A stretch of 64,000 nt of DNA. Origin: Austropuccinia psidii (Eukaryota; Basidiomycota; Pucciniomycetes; Pucciniales; Sphaerophragmiaceae). The stretch is from the NCBI GenBank assembly GCA_023105745.1, contig JALGQZ010000015.1, forward strand, positions 19,754,499 to 19,818,498, read 5' to 3'. A model generated the notes under the pieces. The model was given only the letters and a program-made list of their open reading frames with translations, did no database searches and was not told the origin of the DNA. Both the position numbers and the translations under genes were made by a program. Positions within the stretch are counted from its first letter, which is position 1; each line of letters opens with the position of its first letter. Below are positions 45,601 to 57,484 of the stretch, piece after piece.

Positions 45601-46419
45601 GAATACATCAAAATATTGGTGATAAGAAGGAGGAACAACCTTCAACACAGTTTAAATTTCTTCTGGCTCTTCCTCCTCATCCCACTGCTCCTCCAGGGAT
45701 GCATGAAAAGATAAGGGAGGAAGCTCCATATCCCCTTGAAAGAGATGAAGTGAAGATATGGCAACATCTTCTCCAACATCCTTTATCTCTTTGAAGACTT
45801 CATCTCTTGATGGAAGTAATGACTGAGAGGGAATAATTGAAGGGATATGGACAGAAGAAGGAAGGGAAGGTGTCTTAAGTTCACCGACCAGAGCAACAAT
45901 GTTGACAGCAGTGGCTAAGTCATTACTAGTAGAAGGAATAATACCACTAGAATCCTTATGATTAGAATCATAGGTGATCAATCCATTTTTCCAATCAATA
46001 ATGGGATTAAAATGGTAAAGAAAATCATAGCCCAATATCAGGTCTTCTCCCTTGGGTGAATCTATGATAAAGAAGTCCCATTCAAAGCTTGGGAAGGAAG
46101 GCAAGTCAACTACCCACTTGGTATAATGGGTGATGAACAAGGAAGGGGATTCATTAGAATCCAAAATGAAAAGAGGAATCTTTTCAGGGAGCTCTGACAG
46201 AGTCTATGAGTATTTGAGAACAAAATTCTTTGCAATAAAAGAGTTTGTAGCACCAGAATTCATGAGAATACTATAAAAAATATCAGAGACAGAAGAGAAA
46301 ATAAGAAATTTTAAAGATTTCTTGACACTAGTATTCAGAGTGCACAATTGTGCTCTTGAAGGAAATAAGTGAGAACCATTGAACACATCATGATTCCCAC
46401 TCAGGCTTTTCCCTGATTG
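42685..46419 (-). pseudogene. Chromovirus Pol: protease, RT, RNase H, integrase, chromodomain
   Basis: One frame open from 46419 to 42685 apart from four stops: TAG 46206-46204, TAA 45654-45652, TGA 45384-45382 and TAG 43467-43465. Domains in order: aspartic protease, whose motif reads MNSGATNSF (about 46260), Asn replacing the catalytic Asp; RT with LCVDYRKLNAV, LVMPFGLTNAPASFQ and VVVYLDDIMVFS (YLDD at 45072-45061); RNase H with VETDASDYALGAVLSQ; zinc-binding integrase N-terminus (HDSPLAGHP..SSCQQC); core with SMDFITQLPLS, IVSDRGSLF and AFHPETDG; GDKVWLASKNI; and a C-terminal chromodomain (EVAQVLDSKLKRGKLWYLVE, ERTTWEPASNL). It would be made as Gag-Pol by -1 frameshifting at 46407-46413. 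Three stops stand where CAA or CAG would be one C-to-T change away. The copy cannot make a full Pol. Confidence 0.93.
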
Positions 46420-47762
46420 CTAGGGAAGCCTCTTGATGATGACCCAGGCTTGTTCTGAGGTCTCTTGAAGCATTTTTCAATTGGGTGCTTTCCACCACAA
46501 TAAGTACACAACCCCTCTTTAATCCTCCTCTCCTTTTCAGAACCGATTAATTTATTGTCCTTATTGAGGAGAGAAGCATGGGGTTTGTCTTTTGAAGATT
46601 GGAATTGCTTGCCCTTCTTGTTCTTCTTCTGGTGAGACCTCTTTGAAGATGAGTTTTGAGGAGGCCTAGATTGATTGGATCCAATGACTGGAGGCTTCTT
46701 CTCTTGATTGCCACCCTTTTCTTTTTGCCTCTCATGATATCTTGTGTCTAATTCTAAGGTGACATCCATAAGTTCTTGAAGAGTATCAAAAGTTCCAGGG
46801 TGAGAAGCCAACTGATCCAATAATCTTGATGCCAATCCTCTTCTGTAAACATGGATATAAGCTCTTTCCCCCCAATCTCCAATTCTTGACATTAAGCTTC
46901 TGAAATCTGCAATGTACAAGGAAACATGACCACTTTCCTTCATCCTCAAATTGTCCAATTCTTGTTCAGCTTTCCTGACTTCATTGGGGTCACCAAACAG
47001 AGTGAAGAATTAAGATTCAAATAATGGCCAATTATTGAGGAGGTAGGAAGGGTCTTCATTGGAAATATTTGAGAGATAGGGTTCAATCCACTTTCCAGCT
47101 CTACCAGTGAGAAAAGAAGTTGAGTAAAGAACTTTCTTCCTGTCAGAGAAGAAGCTTGCTGGATCATTATGGAAGATTAATTGACAGGATTGGATAAATC
47201 CTCTCAACTTATGAGCTTGAGTATCATCAAAAGAATCAGGTGCCTTCATGGATGGAGTCTTGAAAGCAGGGGCTTTGGAATTGTCCCTGGGAGCAACTGC
47301 TTGAGGGAGTTGCCCCATGAATTGAGTCATCTGCTCCATCATCTTGAGGAGACTTGGATCAGTTTGAGAGACAAGAGGTTGACTAGAAAGGGCTAGATTA
47401 GAACCCTGAGGCACCTCTGGAGCATTTGCCAAGGCATCTGCCACTTCAGTTTCCCCAGAATCTTCCTCTTCCACAGACTCTTCCCCCTCTTCATCTTCAA
47501 CTTCCCCTTGTCTTGCTCTTGCACCTTCAGACATGCCAGGGTAGCCACCCAAAATTCCAGAGAAGGATCTTGATCTTCTAGATTTCATTCCACCTCTTCT
47601 TGAGGGTGCTGCTCCTTCCATTGGGGGTCCTCTGTCCAAATTTGCACTCAGTTGATGAACTGATGGTGTGCGGTCAAGAGGAGCCCTTGCTGTAGGAGTG
47701 AGAACAGCTTGAATTCTTTGGGATCTAGTATTTTTGGCTGGGGGACTATGCTGAACTGGCAT
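46401..47762 (-). pseudogene. Chromovirus Gag
   Basis: The frame starts MPVQHSPPAKNTRSQRIQ at 47762 and ends with TGA at 46403-46401, 453 codons with one internal TAA (47012-47010, after LLNNWPLFES). The N-terminal third is basic and Ser/Pro-rich, then strongly acidic (EEGEESVEEEDSGETEVADA). The capsid-like core includes DTQAHKLRGFIQSCQLIFHN, SFLTGRAGKWIEPYLS and MKESGHVSLYIADFRSLMSR. A Lys-rich stretch precedes a CCHC knuckle, CTYCGGKHPIEKC (C-x2-C-x3-H-x4-C). Upstream Met codons exist in the same frame up to 47861, but the leader there is repetitive. Gag forms the particle; here it would end early at the TAA. Confidence 0.9.
46407..46413 (-). promoter_or_regulatory. -1 programmed frameshift heptamer GGGAAAA
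   Basis: On the minus strand the gag codons are CAG GGA AAA GCC TGA, so G-GGA-AAA fits the X-XXY-YYZ slippery pattern exactly, one codon before the gag stop. Slipping back one base gives GGG AAA AGC CTG, the pol frame, which is open from 46419 and has its own upstream stop (TAG at 46422-46420). The gag/pol overlap is therefore only about 19 bases and contains this heptamer. No downstream structure was worked out. Confidence 0.8.
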
Positions 47763-48536
47763 TTTGAATAAAATGAAATAAAACTTGATGATACTTTGAA
47801 TAAAATAAGGCTTGACCAAAACAATCAATGAGAATCTTGATGAACTTGAGAAATCAATCAATAGTCTTGAAGTGAATCAATATGAATCAATCTTGAAGAG
47901 TGAAGATGACAAAGTCAAATTCTTGTGAACAATCAATTTCAATAAATAAGTCAAATCAAGTCAATCAAAATCAAATCAATGAAGTCTTGAGTATTTCAAT
48001 CAATATATTCAAAAAATCAATTCAATTTTCTTGAGGAATCAAATTCAAATCAATAAATCAAATCAAATCTTGAGGATAAATCAGCTATCTTGAGGAATCA
48101 AATCAAGTCAATCAATCAAATCAATCAAAGTCAAATCAAAGTCTTGAGGTGAAATCAATGTCTTGAGGAATCAATCAATAAGTTTGAGAAATTTCAAAAC
48201 CAAAATCACTGAATACCCCAAATCAATAAAAATCCCTGAATGATGAATCAATTAACCCAAATAATTCCGCCCAAATAACCTGATAAAAACCTGAATTCAG
48301 ACAAAAGGAGAAATGAGAATTATAAAGAATAAATGAAATGTTCAGCAGAATTTTGAAATGAGAAAAAAGAATCAATTTTCATTTTGAATGAAATGAATGA
48401 GATGAAAATTGATGAGAGAGAAAAAATCATAGGAAATCATAAAAATCATAAAATCATGGAAAGGTCATAATTGAAGAATGAGAGAAATGAATAAAATGAA
48501 TGAAAGAAAGAATCAAATATGAGTAAATTAATTTAA
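47763..48536 (-). other. Chromovirus 5' leader, AT-rich, degenerate TCAA/TTGA repeats
   Basis: Between the 5' LTR and the Gag start the plus strand reads as irregular repeats of AATCAAATCAA and TCTTGAGGAATCAAT (about 47860-48190), then GAATGAAATGA-type words to 48536. No long frame. The bases next to the LTR (minus strand TTAAATTAATTTACTC) do not begin with TGG, so an ordinary tRNA primer site is not evident. Confidence 0.6.
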
Positions 48537-49298
48537 TGTCACAGGGGCTCTTCGAAGTGAAGAGGGCCTGGCACTCAGTAAACTGGGACTCACTTATGGA
48601 GGGCTCAAAGATATGGTAAGAAGGGGTACACTGAAGAGTGTTAAAGATAAATTGCTAAAAGAATAAATATAAGAAAAAGCAGAAACAAGGGTAAGAGTAA
48701 GAAATAGAAGAGCCAACCACAAACAAGTCCAAGTCCACTGTTTCAACCTGTCAGAATGGAAAGAGAAGGGTTAATAAGGATATGGCCACCCAACTCATAC
48801 TGTACAGGCGAAGAGAGAAAAGGCAAAGACTAACTTAAAATTAAATAATCATAATACCCAATTATAAGGATAAGAATAATTATAAAATAATAAATAAACT
48901 AAATTAATTAACTGGGGAAAAGTCCCCAGGGGGGAGAAAGAGGGGCTGGTATATGTGAGAATCACCAGCCCTGATCCAGAGGAAGAATTTTCATGAGAGT
49001 AATTGATGATTGAATTGAGTCTGGCCAATACAGGTCTTGTACAGCTGTACAGGACTTGTACAAGAGGTGTGGTGTATTTGAGTGATCATACAGTTCCATA
49101 TTGGTGTATTGAAACTGTATTGGGTGAATCCAACCTGTACAGGTATTGACAGGCTGTATTGATGTACCAAGCTGTATGCATGTTTCAGAATGAAGATTGC
49201 TGAAACTGAATTCTGCTTCAGATACTGGATTTGCTGGTTTGGGGTGTTTGAGTGGGTGTATGAATGAATACCCTTACCCCTGATGGATGGTTGTTACA
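48537..49298 (-). repeat. 5' LTR of the chromovirus
   Basis: 762 bp, matching 38965-39726; ends GTTACA followed by the target duplication ACTCC. It holds the element's promoter for minus-strand transcription. Confidence 0.95.
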
Positions 49299-49303
49299 AC
49301 TCC

Positions 49304-49909
49304 TTTGTGGTCAACGATGATGAAAGCATTCCCGATCAGGAATGGACGCCGGGACCCCAAAGAGGCAGACAGGAACAATTCCAGACAATTAGCCCAGTCC
49401 CCTCAAGTATCAATTTGTTCACCCCCCTCCTAGGCCACCATCCAATGGTCACTTCACTCCTTGACCGGAGCAAAGTGATTATCCGGTCCATGAAGGATGG
49501 CTATGGCAAGAGGACATTCAAGCCTGGGCTGATTTTCACCATGTCTTGTCACCCATGGGATTCAAACGCCAAAGTAAGTTTTGTTTCTCCTCCTTAGCTC
49601 ATTTCACTTCACCCAATCATACTGACTTTTTTCCATTATGCATAGAACAAAACCAACCGAATCCCCTGCGACAAGACTCTCCTGTTCCTAGTTTGCCTTG
49701 CGAGCAAACTCCACGGCAACCGACCCCAGGCCCAAGTGGCACCCAATGGTTGGAGGACTTATTCTGCGGTAAGCAGCCAAAGTTTCATTTAATTTCCACT
49801 TTTGGCTCAAGTGAACTTACTCTTCCTCCTTTTGTAGAGCCCTCCCAAACCAATGAGCCACCTATTCCTGGCCCAAGTCCATCCTCCAAACCACATGAAG
49901 ACATTCTGA
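49304..49909 (+). pseudogene. Six-cysteine gene, 3' part, three coding segments
   Basis: Downstream of the chromovirus the frame continues from DS as FVVNDDESIPDQEWTPGPQR, then SPVPSSINLFTPLLGHHPMV and a segment ending DSNAK at 49573. Intron 49574-49645 (GTAAGT..GCATAG) is followed by exon 49646-49768, intron 49769-49837 (GTAAGC..TTGTAG) and exon 49838-49909, stop TGA at 49907-49909. All joins are phase 0. The segments are Pro/Ser/Arg-rich with no known domain beyond the N-terminal cysteine cluster at 38794. In a second frame the same exons also encode protein-like sequence (SGTQWLEDLFC; KPHEDILTCDPEPEVALTQS), so the product that is really made is uncertain. Confidence 0.65.
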
Positions 49910-50006
49910 CTTGTGACCCTGAACCTGAGGTGGCTCTGACACAATCCATGGAGGAACCTTTTGGTAAGTCCCAACTTTTCCTCCCCTTTCCTTCAACCAT
50001 CTCCAG

Positions 50007-50354
50007 CTTGTCCCACTTCACCCCACTTTGTCATCAACATCAACGATACGCTCGTCGGATCCTCCCTCCCCAGTGCCCCAAGAACCCCACTGCCTCCTCC
50101 CCTCATTCCCACGATGAGGCTTGCCAGGAATTTACTGACTTACGACCGACCTCAATGATCCCTCAAGCCACCATCCACGAATCTTGTTGGAGCATTGCCA
50201 ATTGCTCCACATTATTCCCTTCGCGGATGCGACTCATCGAAATGAGATGCACCAGGAGTTCCGGAAGGAACTAAACTCCCTTCTTGGCCAGGCACTGGAG
50301 GCTTATCCAAAGGAGGACATCACAGGGATAGTCTCAAAATACTTAGAAAAATAA
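50007..50354 (+). pseudogene. Possible terminal exon of the six-cysteine gene, frame-broken
   Basis: After a 43-bp candidate intron (49964-50006, GTAAGT..CTCCAG) the second frame continues CPTSPHFVININDTLVGSSL. Then, after frame changes, come ACQEFTDLRPTSMIPQATIH and finally HRNEMHQEFRKELNSLLGQA, YPKEDITGIVSKYLEK with stop at 50352-50354. The last part is a helical, charged C-terminus that I associate with long members of this rust family. At least two indels break it here. AT-rich sequence with AATAAA-like words follows. Confidence 0.5.
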
Positions 50355-52570
50355 AATTTAAAAAATAAATCACATTCTTTCCTCTTTTTATGTTTTGTAA
50401 TAATTTCTTTTAAATAAATTATTTGTATTCAATGATTGTTATGTTCAATTGATATTACGTTCTGGGTTCACATGAAATTATATTTTCCTCAATAGTTCAA
50501 ATATCCTATTGTGTGAGAATACATTTTGTAGGTGCCCCAGCAAATCTTTGAGTTAGTATTTGTTTGTGAGAACCTCTTTTGCCAAAAATGTGCCAATAGT
50601 CACCATTGCCACTCCTATATTTTCTTCTTCCATGGATTACAACCACCTCAGATATTGTGAGCCTTAGAGGTATTTTCATATACCCAAAAGACCACAAAAG
50701 ATAAATTATGATATAAATATAAATAAAATAAATTTATTTATATTATAAAAATAAAAATTTAAAATATAAACACAAATTTATATTTAAAAATCAAAACTTA
50801 ATTATAATTTAAAAATAAAATTACAATAAAATTTAAAATTATGAAAATTCATTTTTACTTGTAAAAATTATGTAAAAATAAATTTTTAATAAAAATTATG
50901 AAATTAAAATATTTTTGGTAAAAATTTATATAAAATATATTATAACTTTTTATCCAATAAATAAACATATAAAAATTATTTCACCATTTGATTCCTCATG
51001 AAAAATTAGGTGGGGTCACCTCTGAGTGAATTTTTTTAGCTCAACTCTAAATAAGCTTAAATTAAGTTTTTAGTATTTTCAATACAAAAATTGAAAATAC
51101 TCAAAACTTTAACTTAATTCACACCACATTTAGTGTTAACCATCAATTTTTGTGTTAAAATTGAGGTGTTGTGTTTAGTTTAGAAGTTATGAGGAATTGA
51201 AGTATTTTCAATTGAATTCAATTGAAATGTCAAAATGTGGGCGTGTATTACATAAGTGAACTTTGATTTACATATGAGGTATCAATTATTACTGTATTGT
51301 ACTGTAAAATTCAATTGAATTACATATGTAAATTACAAGTATAATACATGATGAGGAATTGAAGGAAAAAATAAATTGGAAAGATTAAAATTGGGGGGAA
51401 AAGGAACTCTAGCTCTAAGGGGGAGCCAGACCCCCAAAATCCTTGCTGACTGGCGTGGGATGTCAAAATACACGCAGAAGTTCATCACTTTTGGCCTGTA
51501 ATTGAGTCACAGGGTCTGTGACTCAATTGATGATGAGGTTTTGATACCAACCAGGGTGGTTTTAACTGCTGCCAAGAGGGTAAAACTACCCTTAAGCTAA
51601 GACAATGTTAGTAAAAACATTTTTAACTGGTTTCTACGCCTCTTACACACATTCTGACGGGTTTTGAAGGCTCTAGACCAGGTATTGCTATAGTAATGGC
51701 TGATTTAAGGGTCTAAAAATGGCTTAAACCAGCCCTTTTTTGGTCTAAACCAGGGTTCAATGATGCCATAATTGGCTCTTCTGTTGTCAGACTGTTTTTC
51801 ATGACTGAAAAGCGTAAATTCTACTTGTGGAGTAAGAGAATTGATGCCTATAAAAGAATGTATTCTTTGCCTGACTTTTCTCTTCATGTTAGAATCTTTT
51901 CCTTTTATAATTAGTTTAAACACTGTTAAACCAATCCTTAGAGGATTCCAACCACCTTTTTTAAATCATTTTAAACATTTTAACCACGTGAAAAAATCAT
52001 TATAATCATTGTTTGTAACTCTTATAATCATTTTTCCCCCTGAACCACCACAAAAGTGGATTAAAGCATCTTTCATCACTGTTAACTTTGTCACTTTGTT
52101 TCCAAATTCACTCTGGTCACTTTTGGGAATGTTTTTTCTTTAATATTCCTTTTAAGGACTCTGTTCTTCAATTAATTCCAATTTAAATTGCTCTTGAAAA
52201 AATTTCTTTTGTAGCCTTAAATATCTCTTGTAGAGTATTTTCGGATAAATTTTTATTGTTGGTAAAACAATAAATCTTTATAATATCATTTTTTTATACT
52301 AATAAAGCTATGTAAAAAAAAAACTGGGTTATTTTCTCCTAAAAATAATCTTTCTTACTATTCTTAATTGATTTTTTCCTTATACAAATTCTGAGGACAG
52401 GAAAAGTACTTGATTTTTAATCAAAGTTTTATATCCACACCTTACAGATATTAACTGCAAAAATTTGATTGTTCCCCCATGTGAGAAATCCACTCCAGAT
52501 TCATGAGTCATTGCCTTTCCTATGGTCACATGCTATTAATCTTAGTTGTGTAAGGAATTTTTTAGAACTG
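50355..52570. other. AT-rich DNA without genes; one strong hairpin
   Basis: At 51062-51117 GTATTTTCAAT (51073-51083) pairs perfectly with ATTGAAAATAC (51090-51100), inside longer imperfect arms. The 51360-51930 part is less AT-rich and has inverted words (GGTCTAAACCAGGG; GGCTTAAACCAGCCC), but no frame longer than 72 codons. Confidence 0.45.
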
Positions 52571-52895
52571 TTGGGAGGCCGCCCAGGCATAAGGAATGGT
52601 CTGAATTGTTGGGAACCTGTACAAGAGTCAGGATTTTGCATGTGAAGCATCAGGAACCTGTACAAGCATAAGGATTTGTGTGTGAATTGTTGGAATCCTG
52701 CCCTGGCATAAGGAATTGTTTGAATTGTCAGGAACCCGCACAAGTGTAAGGATTTGTGTGTGAAGCATTGGGCGCCTCCACCCACATAAGGAGGTGTCAG
52801 AGCTGTTGTGAGGCTGCCCTGGCATAGGCAATTATTTGAATTGTTGGGAACCTGTACAGGCATAAGGATTTTGCATGTGAAGCATTGGGAGCCTA
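52571..52895 (+). repeat. Minisatellite, 38-39-bp unit, about eight copies
   Basis: The unit approximates GTTGGGAACCTGTACAGGCA then TAAGGATTTGTGTGTGAAGC. Copies start near 52571, 52610, 52648, 52687, 52725, 52765, 52803 and 52841, with a partial ninth. Two versions alternate irregularly, one with CCTGTACA and one with CTGCCCTGGCA. Minus-strand frames across it give repetitive Cys/Leu/Pro peptides and are not genes. Confidence 0.85.
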
Positions 52896-55800
52896 GTGTA
52901 AACATTTTGCTTATTGTGTACAGCTTTACAGTATCAGGAATAACAGGGCTGACTACCATAATATGTATTGAAAAACTGTAAAAGAATATATAAAAATCTA
53001 AAATTTTAGAAAATGAAAAAAAAAACACAAAAACTCAGACAAAATAAAAAAACATTAAAGACATAAGTTGATAATATCAGAAAAAAAAGTAGCCCTCATA
53101 AAAAAGTGACAATAAAATTACAATAGTGAAGTACATTAAATAAATAAAAATTCTTTCCATGAGAAAAAAGGAAGTTTTTCTACTAATTTTCTTTGTCAAA
53201 AACTGAAAAAATGCCTTTAATTATACTAACAGATACCTACAGCTCAGTTGTAATAATTCTTTATTATAATTCATATTTTGAAAGAAATTCATTCTCTTAT
53301 TTTTGATTTTTGAGGAAAAAAACCTTTTGTACTGATTTTTTGTGAGTTTTTTTTATTTTCAATTCAAGAATTAAAGAAGGAAAATATTCAATTGAACACT
53401 GTAAAGTTGGGGAATTAATGATAGTAAATTAATGAAATAACTATCCTACTTATCAGCTTAGTTTGTAATTTAAATATCATGCTGGATTTTAACTGACAAG
53501 GACCAAGTCAATGAATCTATGAGAACTATCTTCCATTATTTCTCATGCGATTTAGTAAAATAATATTTCAGAAACTTTGTTACACTTTAATCCTGTTTGA
53601 ATTAATTCAAGCCCCAAATTGTAAGATTTATTCTACTTTTTCACCACTTAACACTAATTTTATAATTTTAGATTAATTCTTTCCAATATTTTGATTGTAT
53701 TTCAATTGAAAAAGGCCTGTTGTTTTTCAAAATTGAATGGAAGATCAATTAATCATATGAAGAATAACTTTCCCTGTGAGTTGTGATATTTCTTACAGGA
53801 TAATGTTCCAAATTTACCATACAAAACTGATAAAAATATGGGTAATTACTTTGTGAAATGTTTAGAAAGAAAACATTAATATTTGAAAGGTAATTGTGAC
53901 CATGTTTTGAAGATTTTTGGATATGGCTCTGAAGTAATTTTTGGATCACTCAAAGCTCCCTTCTAACAAAATTTAAGCATATTTCTGTGGTGCCTCACTT
54001 GAGAAATAGCAATTTACTGAATATTCTAGGCTATCAATAAACATAAATACCAAAAAAATAAATAATGAAGCCACTTATTATTTTACTTTGAAAATATCTA
54101 TTACAGATTAATATATAGTTCCGTCAGCTAAAATTGATAAATAGGTTATTATGAAAGCTTTAATGATCTTTTAGGTTGAATCATTTCATAATTGGAGATT
54201 TATTTTCAGCAAACTCTAAAATTCTTGATAAATAAATCATGAGAAAGGAGTTTTGTAAGATAAAATGGTAATCCAAATTTCTTATTTGTTAAATAACATA
54301 GAGTTTAATTATTAAAGAAATTGGATCATTCTTGTATTTATTAAGAAATACATATTTTTCAACTATTCCCCAGTGCTATCAAGTATTAATATCATATTTC
54401 AAGATAATCTTTGAACATGATTTACAGAGGTTCTCCTCATGAATCTGGTTAAAATGGAATTTAGAGAAACTAGAGAATTATTTACTCTATTTTTTGAATA
54501 ATTTGAGTTCTTTAGCTTTTTTGGATTGGAGGATTAAGGGAATTATTTAAAAAAAAACAAATTTAAGAAACCATAAAATAAAATTATAATTTAAATTCTC
54601 AGCAAAAGGAGAACTCTCCATATATCCTATCTATTTCAAAAGCAGAACTAAAGCCAAATAACAGGAAAAAGTAATTCCTATAAAATATCACAAATATAAG
54701 TCAAAGATGAACTACATAGAAAATGAGATTAATTGAATATTTTCAAATAAAATAAGAAGTAAAATTAAGCCTAAAAATATAAACAAATGAATCTTCACTT
54801 CAATTAAGGTTAAGCAAAATACTTGAATTAGAATAATAAAGACTATCAAGATATTAGGATTGGGCTATATTGTATCTCTTGAAATATATTTGAACCTAAA
54901 GTTTTTTTCAATCTAAAGAATATTACTTATTAGAGAAAAATTACACTGACTATTCTATGCTTATGACATGGCTCTTTTCTGAAAATCAGGATTTTCCCTA
55001 AATTACACCCTGGTATTGTATCATACAAAAACTTTTCAAGAATAAAATTAAGGCAAGATATTCTTCTTTTAATAGTTATATAATCTCACTTTAAGTGAAA
55101 AATTGGCTCCAAATAGGCTTAAGGGCTGGATGCCTAGCTATGTTTACTCAATGTGTACAATATTTTGGAAATCCCTCCTTGCAATAACCTTTGTGCCATT
55201 AAGCTTGAGAGCTTTCAATTAGAAATAAGTGGATTTAATACAAGAAGAGAAATAAAATAAGTTACTTTATTTATCACTTCATACAGAATTCTATGGACAA
55301 ATATATTTCATTGTAGAGTCACTCTTTAATAATATCTAGATTTTCAGAAAATCTATAAGTACTTGAGAAATCTGCTCATTAATTGAAGATTTGAAGCTAC
55401 AATGTTTCTATTTTTGGTATTATTAAGCTATGTATTTCTTAAAATGACTTGGTCAAGCTTTGATATGTATTTAAGATCCTATAAAAAACACCTTAAAGGT
55501 TAAAACCTTTTTTAATTGCATGATATCAATAAATTAGCAAAATCAAAATACATAGGGAATGAATATAAGGATTTTGAATGTATTTTGAGTTCTTGGGCTT
55601 TGACCATCTTGACAAAACAATGATATTCAGGAAGCTCCTTTGAATATTTGTGGACTACATATATGGCTGAAATTATTCCAAAAATTCCACTTTAAAATTC
55701 AATTTCCTTCCTCTCACCAAAATGAATCCAATTCATCTCCCTTGTCAAATTCCAAATTCAACCCCTGCTGTCAGGTGTAACCACTTTACCCATGGTGAGT

Positions 55801-57484
55801 GAAGTTGAAACCATAATTTTTTGTTTAATTAATGTTTTGAGTCAGATAAATAATAGAAGATGGTTTTATTTGAAACAGATATTGACACTTTTATAAATTA
55901 ATTTAGGTGGTATAAGAGCAAGTTATTGAGAAGACAAAAGAAAAATTAAAAAATGGTACACCTCAAGAAAACAACTAAATTTAAAATTTATAATTTTTCA
56001 ATAAAGTTTATTGAATTTATTCCCATGATTATTAGTTTTTTTGCTTATTTAATTATAATAAAATATATTAATTTCATTTTTGTTTACTGTCAGTAGTTAT
56101 GGGTTTGATAATGTTTTGTTTTGTGTACTAAGTTCAAATACTTATTTTACAATTAAGATTGGATGAATTGATTTTAAAAAAATTATAAATGATCTAATTA
56201 AGACAGTTTTAAGAAATTTTGATGAAAAATTAAATAAACTCTGGAGATAGTCAAGGCTTATTGAATGAAATCCTTGATAAGTTGTCCTATTGACGAATAA
56301 AATTCCAGATATTTTCAATTTATGAAACATTGAGTGGGATAAAATCCTTCAATCAATTAGATTTTTTTTTGATATCTATCTTTAACCATATGGTATAATT
56401 TAAAAAAGTTTTCTATCATTTCATTTTGGTTCAGCCTATAATATGTAAAATCTTTTTGGATTTAGTATACTTATAAAAATTGCAAGCAATATTTGAGATT
56501 ATGTTTGTAAAGAGCAAAGTTACTGATCATCAATCTCGACGCAACATCAGTATCAAATCTATATGATAAGCTTTTTAAACCATATAGATATCATATAGTT
56601 CATCAATTAAAAATTAAAATGAGAATAATGATAAAAGCCTACCTGAACTCAAAAAATCTTTTTAGAAATTGTCTTTATAAAATTTAAACCAAGTTTTCGA
56701 AATTCAAATCAATATGACAAGATAAAACCAGCATAATATAGCAAAAAATTCCTTTTTCTTTCAATTTCGATTGCACTGTTTTTCAAATTAAAAGACTATT
56801 TAAAATTTACTAGCAAGTTTGAAATAAGAAATAGATGAAATTAAGCAAAACAAACTAATGTGTACCATCAAGTTAATGATGATAAAAGCATACTTACTGT
56901 AAGGTGATGGTTATAGGCTTCATTTCCTTTTATTTTTTGTAAAAAATACATAAAATTGGGGGAAGTTCTAAGTCAGAGCGAAAGATACTTAGCGAGATAG
57001 TCGCAATTCTCTTCATCTGTAGATATTTATTAATACAGTATGGGATCCCCACATTTCATTGATGTTTTAATTTACAGTAACAGTGACATTACGTTATTTT
57101 TCATTTTAAATCTTATAGGCTAGCTGTTTTTATTGAGGCAAAACTTATAAATGAAATCAAAACAAGTTTTTTTCTTTTTTACTTTCAAAACAGCCAATTA
57201 AAATGTAATTTCAAAATAAATAAAATGAGATCTGATTAATTTATTTTTCAAAAAATGGAAAAATGATAATTAAAATTAATTATTTTCAGTACTGTTGTTA
57301 ATTTCTTTTTTTTTCGTAAGTTTAATTTTGGAAATAAAAGAATATTCTGAGTTGATGAATATGGTCTATCGCAGTAGTACTGTATCGCACTGCACTTGTT
57401 GTATTAGTATACAGTATTTGAGGATTTATTTCAAAATAATAAATACAAAAGGTAAGTTTCTTTTTTTATCATTTTTATTTCAAC
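52896..57484. other. AT-rich DNA without recognisable genes
   Basis: More than 4.5 kb with no frame over 71 codons on either strand, no repeat array and no transposon signature that I could identify. Composition is uniformly AT-rich except for a small patch near 56975-57010. The region borders the left LTR of the copia element. Confidence 0.55.

Larger units (their letters stand above)
38965..49298 (-). mobile_element. Ty3/gypsy chromovirus, 10.3 kb, complete ends
   Basis: LTRs at 38965-39726 and 48537-49298, each 762 bp, start TGTCAC and end GTTACA. Target duplication ACTCC lies at 38960-38964 and 49299-49303. About ten differences between the LTRs by eye make it a fairly recent insertion. 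Minus-strand order is LTR, AT-rich leader, gag, -1 frameshift site, protease-RT-RNase H-integrase-chromodomain, spacer with antisense gene, polypurine tract, LTR. The RT-integrase-chromodomain order places it in the chromoviruses. In-frame stops and a lost protease aspartate show that this copy is not autonomous. Confidence 0.95.
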
